Below are positions 25,401 through 32,958 of a stretch of 64,000 bases of DNA, in pieces (position 1 is the first letter of the stretch; each line of letters opens with the position of its first letter). The notes beneath the pieces are model-generated. The model was not told the origin of the DNA, searched no databases, and was given only the letters and a program-made list of their open reading frames with translations. Position numbers and translations under genes: made by a program. Source of the stretch: Spisula solida (Eukaryota; Mollusca; Bivalvia; Venerida; Mactridae). The stretch is taken from positions 13,900,720-13,964,719 of the forward strand of contig OX365950.1 in assembly GCA_947247005.1 (NCBI GenBank), given 5' to 3'.

Positions 25401-26646
25401 GCAAGCATGTACATTACGTATGTCCAAAGTTGTTTACAGCCCAATTCACGTCCCTCATTCGTTAACTGAATTCTCGGTTTCAACATTACATGATTAGGGT
25501 ACTGTTTTAGCAAGTCAGTTAGGCTTACGTGTTCCGTAAATAATATGTACTCTTAAGGTTCTTTTCGGATTTTATCAAGTGAATCCATAGGGTTGTGCTA
25601 ATATGCAATATTCCAATTATTTTACATCCCAAATTTGATATTAATTGATATTTATATTTTTTGTCTTGCCGTAGTTTTTGTGTCTATAAATGGCGAAATG
25701 CATATACTGTAGGCCGATAATACCAATTCATTTGGGTTGTACATGTGTAATGTTTAAAACTTAGTTTATATATTCGTAATCTGTGAAAACGTTCTTATGT
25801 TATGTTTTATAGGTGCTATATTTGGAGTGGTGTGTGGTGTAAGCGTTGCACTTGGCGTGGCGTCCACGTATGAAGGTGGTCTTAGTAACTTTCTTATAAA
25901 CACGACACAGAATAACTCCGTCATGGCGGGTGCTGCAACCAGCATAGGTACGTTGTATGATGAAGCACAGTGTGAATGTAATAAGTCATCCACGCCAACT
26001 TTGGTAGCATATATATTTTGAATACACTATTTGTACTTTGTACGTCGTCGGTAAATTGTTTACCTAAATGCCTGTTTTTCGCTATTTGGTCATAATGTCA
26101 CTTTATAAGAATATGCCAGTATACTATTATTGCATTTGACGTACAATGTCTATTTTAGGAGTGAGTTTCTTTGCCACATTGTTAGTGTCATTAGGAACGC
26201 ATCAGATCCGTACAGAAGCAGATGTAGCACGGGAATGGATGAAGCTTCGTGACATTGATAACCCTCTACATCCATGGTCGCAGCTCTACGTTGAGGATAT
26301 ACCAGGCCTCGAGAAGGGCGATAATCCATCCGTGCAACAATTGGATAAGATATTTAGAAAAGCCCGAATTGTTGCATACGTGGGCGGCATATTGACAGTA
26401 GTATTATTTATCGGTATTATACCGGGCGTAATGTTAAGTCTACATGTTTTGACTGTTAATGAATTTGAAACCTGGACGATGGTTTTACAAATATTTTGTT
26501 TAACAATGGCCGCGGTTGTTGTTGTTGTAGCACCAGTTGAAGAAATTATTCAAATCATTAGACAAAGGAATGAGAATAAGAAAACTGCACGACGTACAAA
26601 TCTTAGTTCCTACACAAACGACATGCGTCTTACAAACCATCAGTGA
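10392..26646 (+). CDS. DUR3: Urea/proton symporter DUR3-like, 12 exons
   Basis: Multipass plasma-membrane carrier of the sodium:solute symporter superfamily, DUR3 branch, known for high-affinity uptake of urea with protons. Joined exons: 10392-10483, 11436-11682, 12119-12235, 13696-13885, 16026-16292, 16750-16926, 18388-18553, 19678-19836, 21140-21246, 25140-25274, 25813-25947, 26159-26646. They sum to 2280 bases (759 residues plus stop), every junction is GT-AG and every phase agrees. Family hallmarks in order: SLTAVTVASQFLWPGDILQS (exon 2), SGISGPLWYTVGAALNIALF (exon 3), GLGTTFYVSYFNAV (exon 5), DQAAWQSRIAAKP and WFAIPISI (exons 5-6), STGSGEVMAVSSIIVYDIYQ (exon 7). Residues about 419-470 are a cysteine-rich cytosolic-type loop. 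The start is the first ATG of exon 1; the N terminus is poorly conserved, so exon 1 is less certain than the rest. Length is in the family's usual range (roughly 650-750). No frame break is seen, so it is probably functional. Confidence 0.92.
10662..10708. mobile_element. Miniature mariner-like TIR hairpin
   Basis: Inverted arms CAGGGTGTCCAAAA and TTTTGGACACTCTG (one mismatch) with a 15-base middle, flanked on each side by TA. The arm words and the TA flanks match the termini typical of Tc1/mariner elements; only ~43 bases remain. It lies in DUR3 intron 1. Confidence 0.65.
11160..11330 (-). repeat. tRNA-derived SINE, family A
   Basis: Minus-strand head has B box GGTTCGATCCCAGG, then an ACCAAAAATGGTA segment, AAGGGAATCTGGCTTCTC and ATGACATCAGAAATGAGG, in the family A order. 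It lies in DUR3 intron 1 and ends just before exon 2. Confidence 0.75.
11436..11682 (+). CDS. DUR3: DUR3 exon 2
   Basis: Acceptor TTTTCTAG, donor GTAAGT. Encodes the first membrane helix (ALLFLVGFAGVSVVLALLHQ) and the conserved segment DAGGRVSTSLTAVTVASQFL followed by WPGDILQSSTITVK, a DUR3 signature. Confidence 0.93.
12119..12235 (+). CDS. DUR3: DUR3 exon 3
   Basis: Acceptor TTTCACAG, donor GTAGGT, 39 codons in phase 0. Encodes SGISGPLWYTVGAALNIALF, a membrane helix, then a loop ending APGAKTFLQ. Confidence 0.92.
12564..12656. repeat. Long imperfect palindrome, MITE-like
   Basis: The left half (TAGAAAGAGAAC ... TTATTTTGTC) and right half (GACAAAATAA ... TTTTCTTTCTAA) are near inverse complements around GAGGGCGTAGCCCGA. 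It would fold into one hairpin of about 90 bases. Probably a miniature palindromic transposon or the centre of one. Confidence 0.7.
12864..12889. repeat. Perfect 11-bp palindrome
   Basis: AGTGCAGGATA, loop GTAT, then TATCCTGCACT: a perfect 11-bp stem. Flanking words (GGCGTGTCT left, AGACACACC right) suggest it may be the centre of a larger inverted-repeat element spanning roughly 12700-12925. Confidence 0.7.
13505..13549. repeat. 13-bp stem hairpin
   Basis: GACTGTAGTAATT and its exact inverse AATTACTACAGTC around a 19-base loop. The arm word TGTAGTAATT also occurs next to the palindrome at 12864-12889, so the two may be related elements. Confidence 0.65.
13696..13885 (+). CDS. DUR3: DUR3 exon 4
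   Basis: Acceptor TTTCTTAG, donor GTAAGC. Starts IIKARYGKPAHVIFVILGLM, with two predicted helices (VIFVILGLMVNFCVITAIIV and FCVMIIAVLFGSYSFIG). Confidence 0.92.
13925..14110 (-). repeat. tRNA-derived SINE, family A, degenerate
   Basis: Minus strand: B box GGTTCGATCCAAGG, a CGACATGTCC-like linker, a CTTCCTTGC segment and a CCATGATG-like 3' part, in the order of the other family A copies but with several indels. Confidence 0.55.
15680..15775 (-). repeat. tRNA-derived SINE, family B
   Basis: Minus strand: B box GGGTTCGAATCCCAC and a GCGATAGCCGAGCAGTAA A-box region, giving a tRNA-like head. It shares CGCCTAGCAATG and AAGTACGAAACC with 9370-9480. Confidence 0.7.
16026..16292 (+). CDS. DUR3: DUR3 exon 5
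   Basis: Acceptor CATCACAG, donor GTAAGT. Encodes GGLGTTFYVSYFNAVLIFGI, an extramembrane loop, and VWAFMGLCATASLTYCDQ, leading into the conserved DQAAWQ motif completed by exon 6. Confidence 0.93.
16750..16926 (+). CDS. DUR3: DUR3 exon 6
   Basis: Acceptor TTCTTCTAG, donor GTAAGT. Encodes AWQSRIAAKPLQGVLGFLIA and YIWFAIPISISTSAGLAYLS, matching the conserved WQR-like and WFAIP segments of DUR3 carriers. Confidence 0.94.
18167..18240 (+). pseudogene. Decayed exon-7 copy A
   Basis: After an intact-looking acceptor (TTTTACAG) the sequence GTTTAATAACAACATTGATT and its continuation repeat the first ~70 bases of real exon 7, at 18388. Differences include a deletion near 18211 and loss of the downstream motif. 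In the gene's frame it reads LITTLITEMLLGG, then degenerates and reaches a stop. No donor comparable to that of exon 7 follows. It is a relic of tandem exon duplication. Confidence 0.85.
18280..18350 (+). pseudogene. Decayed exon-7 copy B
   Basis: Preceded by acceptor TTGTACAG, it repeats exon 7 closely at first (LITPFMTEIPLGDVD in frame) and then diverges (a Pro where Leu stands, loss of VLIVTMIAM). It lies 37 bases upstream of the true exon. It is probably skipped, because no donor in frame is visible. Confidence 0.85.
18388..18553 (+). CDS. DUR3: DUR3 exon 7
   Basis: Acceptor ATTTCAG, donor GTTAGT. Encodes LITPFMTEMLLGDVGGVLIV and the highly conserved TLMSTGSGEVMAVSSIIVYD region. It is the only intact copy of three tandem related segments. 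Confidence 0.94.
18554..19677 (+). other. DUR3 intron 7
   Basis: 1.1-kb intron whose first 200 bases are the pyrimidine-rich tract. A frame running from exon 7 into it encodes only Phe/Leu-rich low-complexity peptide and is intron read-through, not protein. Confidence 0.7.
18600..18750 (+). repeat. Polypyrimidine (TTC)-rich tract
   Basis: About 150 bases made almost only of T and C (TTCTTC, TTTCTCC and similar), within the intron directly after exon 7. It is low-complexity sequence and can look like acceptor polypyrimidine signal over a long stretch. Confidence 0.8.
19678..19836 (+). CDS. DUR3: DUR3 exon 8 (Cys-rich loop)
   Basis: Acceptor TTTTCCAG, donor GTAAGG. Encodes a basic cytosolic-type loop with cysteines spaced C-x2-C, then CC-x-C, then C-x2-C (EDCLLCNRP, NTACCTCP, CEQCKRDEE). 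The frame joins exons 7 and 9 exactly. Confidence 0.9.
19944..20150 (+). repeat. Dispersed repeat R1, well-preserved copy
   Basis: Starts AGTCGGACAGGGAAGGCAGC and continues through ACTCAACTTAACCAGCTGAG, GCAGAAAACATAAAAACATC, CCTAAGTCCCAGCTGTC and GGTTTTAGCTGTCTGAAGTC. The same words in the same order appear at 38380-38830, so the family unit is at least 200 bp. DUR3 intron 8. Confidence 0.85.
21140..21246 (+). CDS. DUR3: DUR3 exon 9
   Basis: Acceptor ACTTGCAG, donor GTAATT. Encodes QYRCEYHGLYRQYQDRMLMY and the start of a helix, SWCILWVTIVIVPLG. Confidence 0.9.
21650..22860 (+). repeat. ~365-bp tandem array, three copies
   Basis: Three diverged units. Landmarks at 21928, 22302 and 22663 are CTGTGTTATC, GTCTGTATCATC and GTCTGAAACAT, each followed by CACAGAAAT- or TATCATGAT-type words. 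Each unit then has a cluster of AAGGTCA words, a TTGACTG step and a GGTTGCCATGGA- or ATTGCCATGGAA-type step. The first unit also carries CAAGATGGCGTCCAAGATGG. It lies within DUR3 intron 9. Confidence 0.8.
22003..22784 (+). promoter_or_regulatory. Clusters of nuclear-receptor half-sites
   Basis: Within the tandem array are TCAAGGTCA near 22003, then CAAGGTCA, TCAAGGTCA and TCAAGGTCA at about 22373-22408, and GGGTCA, CCAAGGTCA, TAGGTCA and GAGGTCA at about 22738-22784. TCAAGGTCA is the extended half-site bound by monomeric receptors of the NR5A (FTZ-F1/SF-1) and ERR type. Sites are seen; function is not shown. Confidence 0.4.
22962..23516. mobile_element. MITE with ~28-bp terminal inverted repeats
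   Basis: Left end TTAAAGGTGCTGCCTCACAG and right end, inverted, TTTAAAGGGACTGCCTCACA pair over about 28 bases with few mismatches. The element is 555 bp, AT-rich and non-coding. A TA or TTAA-like duplication may flank it (TTAA near the left end, TTTAAA at the right). Inserted in DUR3 intron 9. Confidence 0.8.
23732..23805 (+). repeat. 37-bp direct tandem duplication
   Basis: TGTACATTACCCCGTCACCG and its continuation occur twice back to back (23732 and 23769) with only two or three differences. Recent local duplication in DUR3 intron 9. Confidence 0.85.
23935..24015 (-). repeat. tRNA-like SINE head
   Basis: Minus strand: A-box-like GAGGTAGGATTGG, then B box GTGTTCGATTCCCG at a tRNA-like distance. 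No intact acceptor stem, so a pseudogene or SINE. Confidence 0.5.
24735..24835 (-). repeat. tRNA(Ser/Leu)-like SINE head
   Basis: Minus strand reads TAGCCAAGTGGTTAAGACAT, a type-II-tRNA A box, then, after a long variable region, ATGTTCGATTGCT as B box. Resembles the 44138 and 50356 copies (CCGAGTGGT heads) of family B. Confidence 0.55.
24870..25030 (+). repeat. Dispersed repeat R1 copy
   Basis: TTGGACAGGGAAGGCAGAAC, then CAACAGAAATAGCAGAAGAC and AAATGCACAAAAATGA: the R1 core with a diverged 3' part. Ends about 110 bases before DUR3 exon 10. Confidence 0.75.
25140..25274 (+). CDS. DUR3: DUR3 exon 10
   Basis: Acceptor CTTTGACAG, donor GTAAGG. Encodes LGVIATGVDLNWIMLNGFIV and PPVVLSIFWSKTSRAGVMSG, a helix plus the conserved WSKTSRAG loop. 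Confidence 0.93.
25813..25947 (+). CDS. DUR3: DUR3 exon 11
   Basis: Acceptor GTTTTATAG, donor GTACGT. Encodes AIFGVVCGVSVALGVASTYE, a Gly/Ala-rich helix and a loop with likely N-glycosylation sites (NTT, NNS), then the start of the next helix. Confidence 0.93.
26159..26646 (+). CDS. DUR3: DUR3 exon 12 (C terminus)
   Basis: Acceptor TATTTTAG; open to TGA at 26644. Encodes a helix (VSFFATLLVSLGTHQIRTEA), a charged loop (WMKLRDIDNPLHPWSQLY), two last helices and a basic cytosolic tail. Confidence 0.94.
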
Positions 26647-26984
26647 GATTTACTAGAACGATTGCATGAAGCATAATATTCCTGAATGTGTATATTTGTT
26701 AAAACATGTATGTATATATTACGATAAAACAGCATTATCAATAGCCGACCAATGGTGTTATAAAGAAATGTTCTGTATTGGACCATTAGTAGCACATTTA
26801 TAGAATCATAAGAGGGATAAAACATCTCCATAACATAATCCAAGGACATTGAACGTACCGAATTTGAAAGGGAAGAAAAAGGAAATAGATAAATGAAAAT
26901 CATAAGGAAATGCCACAATTGCCATAAATGCTTATAATATCTTACTTTTCATTACACAATTAAACATGAAGGAATAATGATTTG
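26647..26984. other. Short spacer after DUR3
   Basis: 338 bases between the DUR3 stop and the LINE 3' end. AT-rich, presumably containing the DUR3 3' UTR. No perfect AATAAA on the plus strand was found close to the stop. Confidence 0.4.
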
Positions 26985-27222
26985 AACCGGATTGACACAA
27001 ATGGTGCAAGGTCCCAATTATTCCCGGACAGGAAAATAACAGTTTACAGTTTATTTCATGTGACATGTAGGCCACCGGCCCATACACATATAATACATTT
27101 ACAAAAAGATGAACATGTCAATACATTAGCAATGCATATGACAATATTTAGAGAACAAAAACATTTCAAAAGAACATCACATAGACCATACATGCTTTGT
27201 CAATAATATTTATACTGTACCC

Positions 27223-28047
27223 TTATGCGAATCTTGATAAGTATATATGCCAAAGCTTAAAAGCATGATACAAGTACATGGTTAAGTTCCTAATAGATGA
27301 TACATCTTTACTATATAATAGTTTATAGAAGTTGGTGTGACTAGGGATGTTAGTAAGTGTAGCTGGTAGGTATTTAGCCCTTAGATCACAATACAAAGAA
27401 CAGATCATTACAAAGTGATACTCATCTTCTACGAGCGTCTCGCAGTAAAAGCATGTTCGAAATTCTCTAGGAATATTGCAATGTCTTCCTTGTTCAATCA
27501 TAAGAGGATGACATGAGCTACGAAACCCCGCAAGACAAGATCTAAATTTTCCAATTTCAATATTGAATATATACGGTTCCAAATCAAACACTGTTTTCAA
27601 CGAACAGTAATAAGTAAGTTTTCTATTTTCATGACATTTAGCTACCCAGTTTTGTTTATATTGATCAGTGAGTCTTTCGACATATTTGTTCAAGAACATA
27701 TTAGCATTTTCAACATACTGGTTTTCCCAGACATAGCCAAATCCATTGGTATACAGACTATTTTTAACAGCAGTGGCCCAATTATTGTGACAAATATTGT
27801 CATAGTAGACTAACATTTTATAGCATAAACGAACGTATCTGGTACGAGACATATTTAACAACCGTAACCAATATTTTATGCAACGCTTGGCAGCCGAAAT
27901 ATACATTGGAAGTCTAGCAGTATCTCCCAATACAACTTCATTACATGCATGCGAGTTCAAATTAAGAAAACGTTTACAAGCTAAAACTTGTACACTTTCT
28001 AGTAAGCACAGGTTTTGTAGACCCCAAATTTCAGAGCCGTATAACAT
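27223..28047 (-). pseudogene. LINE ORF2, C-terminal part
   Basis: 274 open codons starting MLYGSEIWGLQNL, the block that follows the reverse transcriptase in many LINE polyproteins. Near the end, CFYCETLVEDEYHFVMIC supplies a CxxC...H...C pattern. This is the longest intact piece; stops and frame changes further upstream separate it from the polymerase. Confidence 0.88.
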
Positions 28048-28790
28048 AACTGAAGATACTTTTGCATCAAATATTTAAAAAAATGTAAAATATGGTATAC
28101 AGTCTAGACTGTTAAATGAGTTTAGAATCTGGATAAGGACCTTTTTTGCTTTAACTGTCATTGCTTCAGACATCTTGTTCAATGACAGTTGATACGTAAA
28201 GTACATACCAACATAAGTAAAACCAGTAACGATTTCAATTTCATTGTTATTGCAATACCATTTCTCTCTGGTAGCAAGATTTCCACCTTTCTTAAATACT
28301 AGAATTTTTTACTTGTCAATATTTACAGTAAGTTTATGGTTCCCACAAAAATCATTCAGTATATTTAACTGTCTTTGCAACCCAACAACCGTATCAGAGG
28401 CAAGTGCTATGTCATCCGCAAACATCAATATATATCAGTAATGTCCGGAAATAGCTGAAATCCACGGGTATTGTTATTTTTTAATATTATGTATAGTTTA
28501 TTAATGAACATTGAAAATAAAATAGGACTTAGATAACAACCCTGTCTGAATCCTATAGGATATTCGAAATAATCAGTATAGGTACCTGTATGTGTTCTTA
28601 CACTAGCTTTCACAGTTGTATATATTGACGATATTGCTTGAAACAATTTACCTTTTATTTCATTTTTTCTTAAAATTTTAAAAAGAATTTTCCTATCAAC
28701 CGAATCGAAAGCCTTTTGAAAGTCAATAAATGCAACATATACAGGTTTACCTTTGTTATTTAAATATTTACTAACAATTGAGTATAGCAC
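28048..28790 (-). pseudogene. LINE reverse transcriptase, broken
   Basis: Contains VAFIDFQKAFDSVDR (motif A with catalytic Asp), GFRQGCYLSPILFSMFIN (motif B) and MFADDIALAS (motif C, the catalytic Asp pair). Motifs A and B are in one open frame (28425-28790). Motif C is in a shifted frame just past it, and at least two in-frame stops follow (after VNIDK and before IFDAK), so it cannot make active enzyme. Confidence 0.9.
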
Positions 28791-28984
28791 AAAGGCGTTG
28801 TCAAACGTTAAATAACCTTATCTGAAGCCTGCTTGGCATTCACATATTTTGTCATACATTTCCACATAATGTGTTATTCTTCGTGTAAGTATAGTTATAT
28901 ATATTTTACTGACAACATCTATCAATGCAATTCCTCTATAGTTATTTGGATCATTTGTGTTTCCTTTTTTATGTAGGGGGACTA

Positions 28985-29266
28985 TTATAAAGCCCATGTA
29001 GTTGGAAATTCTCCGTTAGCAAACAGTCTGTTAAAAAAGTTAATCAAAAACGGAATCAGAACATTCGCACCATATACAATATATTGAGGTAATACTTTGC
29101 CTCCAGTAGCTTTGTTTACATTTAACATACTAATAGCATTACTAATTTCGTCCTCTGTTATTGAGGAATTAAATATTGTATCTTCAATGTCTGTTAGTAT
29201 ATTAGCATGAACAGTATCTATAACCGGTTCATTTTCTATTTCTGGTTGTATGTTTGATGCAAACAA
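28985..29266 (-). pseudogene. LINE fragment before RT motif A
   Basis: 93 codons including SITEDEISNAISMLNVNKAT and VLIPFLINFFNRLFANGEFP. These match the conserved block (I..L...KA.G.D, L..LFN..F..G.FP) found at the start of LINE reverse transcriptase domains. It ends TTWAL where W is conserved, and then the frame breaks. Confidence 0.88.
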
Positions 29267-29328
29267 TTGCTAAAAATGTTCATACCAAGTTTTAACTTGT
29301 ATATTTTGGACCTGTATTGTTCTATTGT

Positions 29329-29715
29329 TCATATTTTTACTTCCTGCCAGAATAGTTTAGGTGACTTTAATGCAGACTCTAGTTTTGTTATCTGTTGTTT
29401 GTTAAATAGCAGCTTTTTGGATTTACACATAGTCTTGTAGAGGTGCTTAAGATCTAGATATTCATTTAAATGATCATCAGTGCGTGTTAATCTAAATAGT
29501 CTTGAAGCTTTTTTACAATTTGTTTTTGCATGAGCACAATCTTTATCAAACCATGCTTTGTTTCTACAGTTGTTGTTGTTTTGTTTCCTTACCCGCTTAA
29601 ACTGCTCAGAGCAATTTAGCAAAACATTTTCAAGTTCTAAAGCTATTGTGAAACTAGAAATGGAGTTATCATCAATCATTTCTGTGAATGTGTTAAGACC
29701 ACCTTCACCAACCAT
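29329..29715 (-). pseudogene. LINE linker between endonuclease and RT
   Basis: 128 codons with NKAWFDKDCAHAK, SRLFRLTRTDDHLNEYLD and SPKLFWQEV. This is the usual P/AWFD.EC...FW pattern of the segment downstream of the endonuclease. Translation opens only 3 to 7 codons inside the microsatellite boundary, so this marks the 5' truncation point. Confidence 0.85.
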
Positions 29716-29790
29716 GTCTAATAATAATAATAATAATCAAAATAATAATAATAAATACTTTATTTATAGAGGCAACATAGTTAGGCATCT
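29716..29790 (-). repeat. AAT microsatellite, tail of a second element
   Basis: On the minus strand, TAAATAAAGTATTTATTATT and repeated ATT follow TGCCTCTA. An AATAAA signal plus an (ATT)n tail is typical of a LINE or SINE 3' end. So a second, separate element appears to end exactly where the degraded LINE begins. Confidence 0.55.
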
Positions 29791-30394
29791 GCCCAATCTT
29801 CCCTATGAGCCTCTTAACTGGATGTAATCGTCACAGTTTTGACTAGTTATACCATAACAAATGGATGTTTTAATATCAGGTGTTTTCGACTTATTATCAT
29901 CGTGTTGACAATGAAAAGACAAAAATAAACTTTAAGGTGAATGTGAACATTCTGTGTTCAGTAAAATTTCAAAATCATGAATATTATGAAATATGCCTCG
30001 CGAAGCTATGAACTAATCAATTACACTACAGCCATTTCGGTTAACAAATGTAAATTCACCCTTCCCTGTATCTAATCCCAGACGACCATTTACTATGTAC
30101 AATACAAATGTTTACAAAGCAATAGTAGCTGCCTGCCACGTTTATTAACCACATTATCCAAGGAAGCACGTGGGTAACCAATATCCCCATTCAATATATC
30201 GCGATACTCATTCAAATCCGGAATATCTGGAAAATCTTCTATCAAATAGGAAAATAACAATAAGTAAGGATAAAAAATAAGAAAACGTAATGGTCAATAT
30301 ATCAACATTAATGACACGGCTTTTACTAAATTGTGTTATTTACTTTACCTGAAGGTCTTCAACAACTTATGTTTGTCGGTCTGCATACCTGAGT

Positions 30395-30500
30395 CGTGAG
30401 CAGGTGTTTTCCGCACTCACGAGCGTATGTCAGAAGACAAGCCAGTTCCCTATCGTATGCTGAGCAACGGAAGCACTGATACCATTGGCATGGTGAGTAG
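30395..30500 (-). repeat. SINE family A, 3' portion
   Basis: Contains AAGACAAGCCAGTTCCCTAT, CGTATGCTGAGCAACGGAAG and GATACCATTGGCATGG, matching the complement of the body of family A. The tRNA-like head is missing. Confidence 0.55.
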
Positions 30501-30879
30501 CAGATACTTCACTTTGGGTGGTTAAAAAACTTGGGTAAAGAGAATGGTTTTCCGAACCCCATACTTGGGTAATGTACATGTACATGTAATATTATATAAC
30601 AGAAATTTACGCATTCGTTTATACAACTTTTTCAATGCAGTTACACAATGTACCTTATGTATGCTAATATGATGATTTAAAGGAGCTTGCAGTGTGTCGT
30701 TCATTGAGAGAGACAGTATATATTATAGGAGTAAAGTAAAAAAAGACGATGTATAATTATATGATTATTTAATCCGTCTAAATAGTACAATTGATTGAAA
30801 ACAACTCGATACACACGTGCCTTCCATATATATAACACAAAACATACATGCACACATACTTATCCATACAAAAGATAAA

Positions 30880-31075
30880 AATAAATCAGACAGGGAAAGC
30901 AGCATGCTAATATAAACAGCAGAGCACGAAAAAAAACGAAAATCAAAATAATAAATTCATGTCACAAGGACAAGTATAAAATGAACAAGAAAAATTATAT
31001 GAAACTCAAGTTAGCTACAAAGTCCTTAATTTAATGTGTCGATTGGGCCGAACAAACTTGTGACTGAAATAATAA
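30880..31075 (+). repeat. Dispersed repeat R1 copy
   Basis: TCAGACAGGGAAAGCAGCAT at the start; AGCTACAAAGTCCTTAATTT and GTGTCGATTGGGCC near the end. The 3' words recur at 60755-60940 (GCTACAAAGTCCTTTCATGT, GTGTCCGTTTGG), defining a subfamily with this tail. Confidence 0.8.
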
Positions 31076-31204
31076 TACCTTACAGTCTGACCAGGTTAAA
31101 CTGAGACGCGCTGCATAATTCGTTCAAGTCCGGAAATTTCCGAAGTTATAAAAACATGTACTAGTAGATACATTTTCTATATGTGGCTTTATTGAATTGC
31201 GACT

Positions 31205-31285
31205 AGATAACACTCTGTGATGGCTCAGTGGATAAGTGTGCGGTGTGTAGAAGACACGGTACGTGGTTCGAAGCTAACATTTTTT
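31205..31285 (+). repeat. tRNA-like segment with T run
   Basis: ATGGCTCAGTGGATAAGTGT is an A-box-like start and GTGGTTCGAAGC a B box, about 40 bases apart. TTTTTTTC follows, like a pol III terminator. The stems do not close well, so tRNA pseudogene or SINE head rather than a functional tRNA. Confidence 0.5.
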
Positions 31286-31584
31286 TCTTTTACATTGTTT
31301 TTCGTTATATGCAAGTATGCTTAATCGTGAATTACTCGTATAACCATCGCTATGTTCACATATAATCACACAATTCTGTCATACATTTAATTTAAAGTGG
31401 TTATTTCGTCGTAAAAAATTTCAAGTACTTGAAATAAAAATATATGCAATTAAAAATATTACAAAACAGAAAATAAAGACAAAATAATATGAGAACGTAT
31501 ATATAACGTAAATAGTTTTAAACATAAAACCCTTGATTCAAGGATAGAAAGTTGAAGTAAAACTATTAATGTCAAAAGGTTACA

Positions 31585-31655
31585 GTTAGTTTCGAACCTG
31601 CGACCACTGCCGTTAAAGGTGCAAACCTTTCCATTGTGCTATAATTCATGCTGGA
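31585..31655 (-). repeat. tRNA-like segment
   Basis: Minus strand: TAGCACAATGGAAAGGTTTG as A box, CAGGTTCGAAACTAAC as B box, in a ~70-base unit of tRNA size. Pairing is incomplete; probable tRNA pseudogene or SINE. Confidence 0.5.
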
Positions 31656-31827
31656 TTTTCTTTCGATTTTGTTACAATTGCTGATATTACTGCACATGCA
31701 GTAAATGAATTTACGAATAGAAAATAGCCGAGTGCAGCCGGGCGCTAACGAGCTTTGATCAGAGTCTCAGTTAAATCTGGTCAGATAATACATGAACATG
31801 ATTTTGATAGTTGTCAACAGCAAACTA

Positions 31828-31880
31828 ATAACGAATCGGACAGGGGAAAAAGCATTAAACGAACAATATAACATGAAACG
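31828..31880 (+). repeat. Dispersed repeat R1, short copy
   Basis: AATCGGACAGGGGAAAAAGC, then GAACAATATAACATGAAACG: only the first ~50 bases of the R1 unit remain recognisable. Confidence 0.55.
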
Positions 31881-32915
31881 ACTAATCTAAATGAACATAA
31901 CATTAACGTAATGGACGAACTAGTACCAATACATGTAAGACAACATAACAATTACATTGATACATGTATATATGAAGAGTTAAGCAACCATTAGACCTTC
32001 GGAATTAAAGCAAAAACGTATAGTGACAAATCATGTTTTCGTGGAAATGACAAAAACATTGAAATTTCAATATTAGGATTGTTTATGAGGAGGCGATGTT
32101 TTAAAAATATAAATGTATTCCGTAAATATCCCGCGACAAACGTTTTTGGCAAACGTCAGCATATATCCAATTATGTGCATACAAAAGTCAAACATCATTT
32201 TAGTATAAAACGTTACACACATAAACGTAAAAAACACATTTCACTTTAGCATAATTGTTCGTTGTATTTGAAGACCGAATTAAAAAGTTGTACCCGATTC
32301 GTCTGAATGAAAATATTCATTTCATCCCTTATTGTGGCTTTGTATGTACATTTGTTGTTGAAAAGCATATCCTACATGTAGTATTCTGTAATGTGTTTTA
32401 TAAAAGTAAGCTGCGATAACGTACTAACAACAAACAATCCTGAATTTCGTGATTTTACAATGTATCAATAACTTTATAGACTAATAAACCCTGTGGACTG
32501 ATAAGCAACGTTTTTGGCAGTATACTCAGGCCAATGGTTTTTTAAGACTTGTAATGTCGAGCATCTGCCACTACTATATAATAAGGTTTTACATGTATTT
32601 GCGCCTTTGTAACTTCATGTCTCGGTAAAGCTGTTTGATAATGTACCGGATTCCTTTCTGAACATAATGCATCTAGTTTAAATGATTTAACGACATTGTG
32701 ATAACACATACACACCATATATCTTCATGGTAGACAGCAGCAACGAAGCTCACCGTCGTGTTAAAATGTCCATACCTTTTAAATAAAACAATTAATTGGC
32801 GAAATGACGTTTGTATCTTATACATGTATAAGGTAGATTTTGACGCGAGCAATTCCGAGCACTATATATATATCTAATTATATTTGTCCAGGCAAGTTCA
32901 TCATTTCCTTCAAAA

Positions 32916-32958
32916 TTACGAAAGTCCTCCAAATTTTTGGTTTGTAGGTGTCACACAT
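32916..32958 (-). CDS. VWDE: VWDE exon 20 (short cytosolic tail)
   Basis: Acceptor TTTTGTTGCAG; phase 2 entry gives CVTPTNQKFGGLS and then TAA. Supported only by the acceptor and phase. Confidence 0.6.

Larger units (their letters stand above)
26985..29715 (-). mobile_element. Degraded 5'-truncated LINE retrotransposon
   Basis: Minus-strand non-LTR retrotransposon. Going 5' to 3' there is the linker after the (missing) endonuclease, a reverse transcriptase with the catalytic FADD motif (near 28415-28428), the LYGSEIWG block, a C-terminal Cys/His-containing region, and a 3' UTR with AATAAA on the minus strand at 27050-27055. Stops and frame changes break the coding region into four open pieces. 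The 5' end stops at an AAT microsatellite at 29716, so endonuclease and ORF1 are absent. The RQGCYLSP motif and LYGSE block are common in invertebrate LINEs; I cannot fix the clade. It lies between DUR3 and the VWDE-like gene and is dead. Confidence 0.92.
29791..32915. other. Intergenic region, repeats only
   Basis: No exon-like sequence. It holds a SINE A fragment near 30395, R1 copies near 30880 and 31828, and tRNA-like segments near 31205 and 31585. The VWDE-like gene 3' UTR would occupy the right end, just below 32916. Confidence 0.55.

Noticed and set aside
27223..29715. Single intact polymerase gene
   Set aside because: Stops and frame changes split the polymerase, and the 5' end is missing; only separate broken pieces are supported.
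31205..31285. Possible functional tRNA followed by a terminator
   Set aside because: Acceptor and anticodon stems do not pair convincingly; kept only as a tRNA-like repeat.
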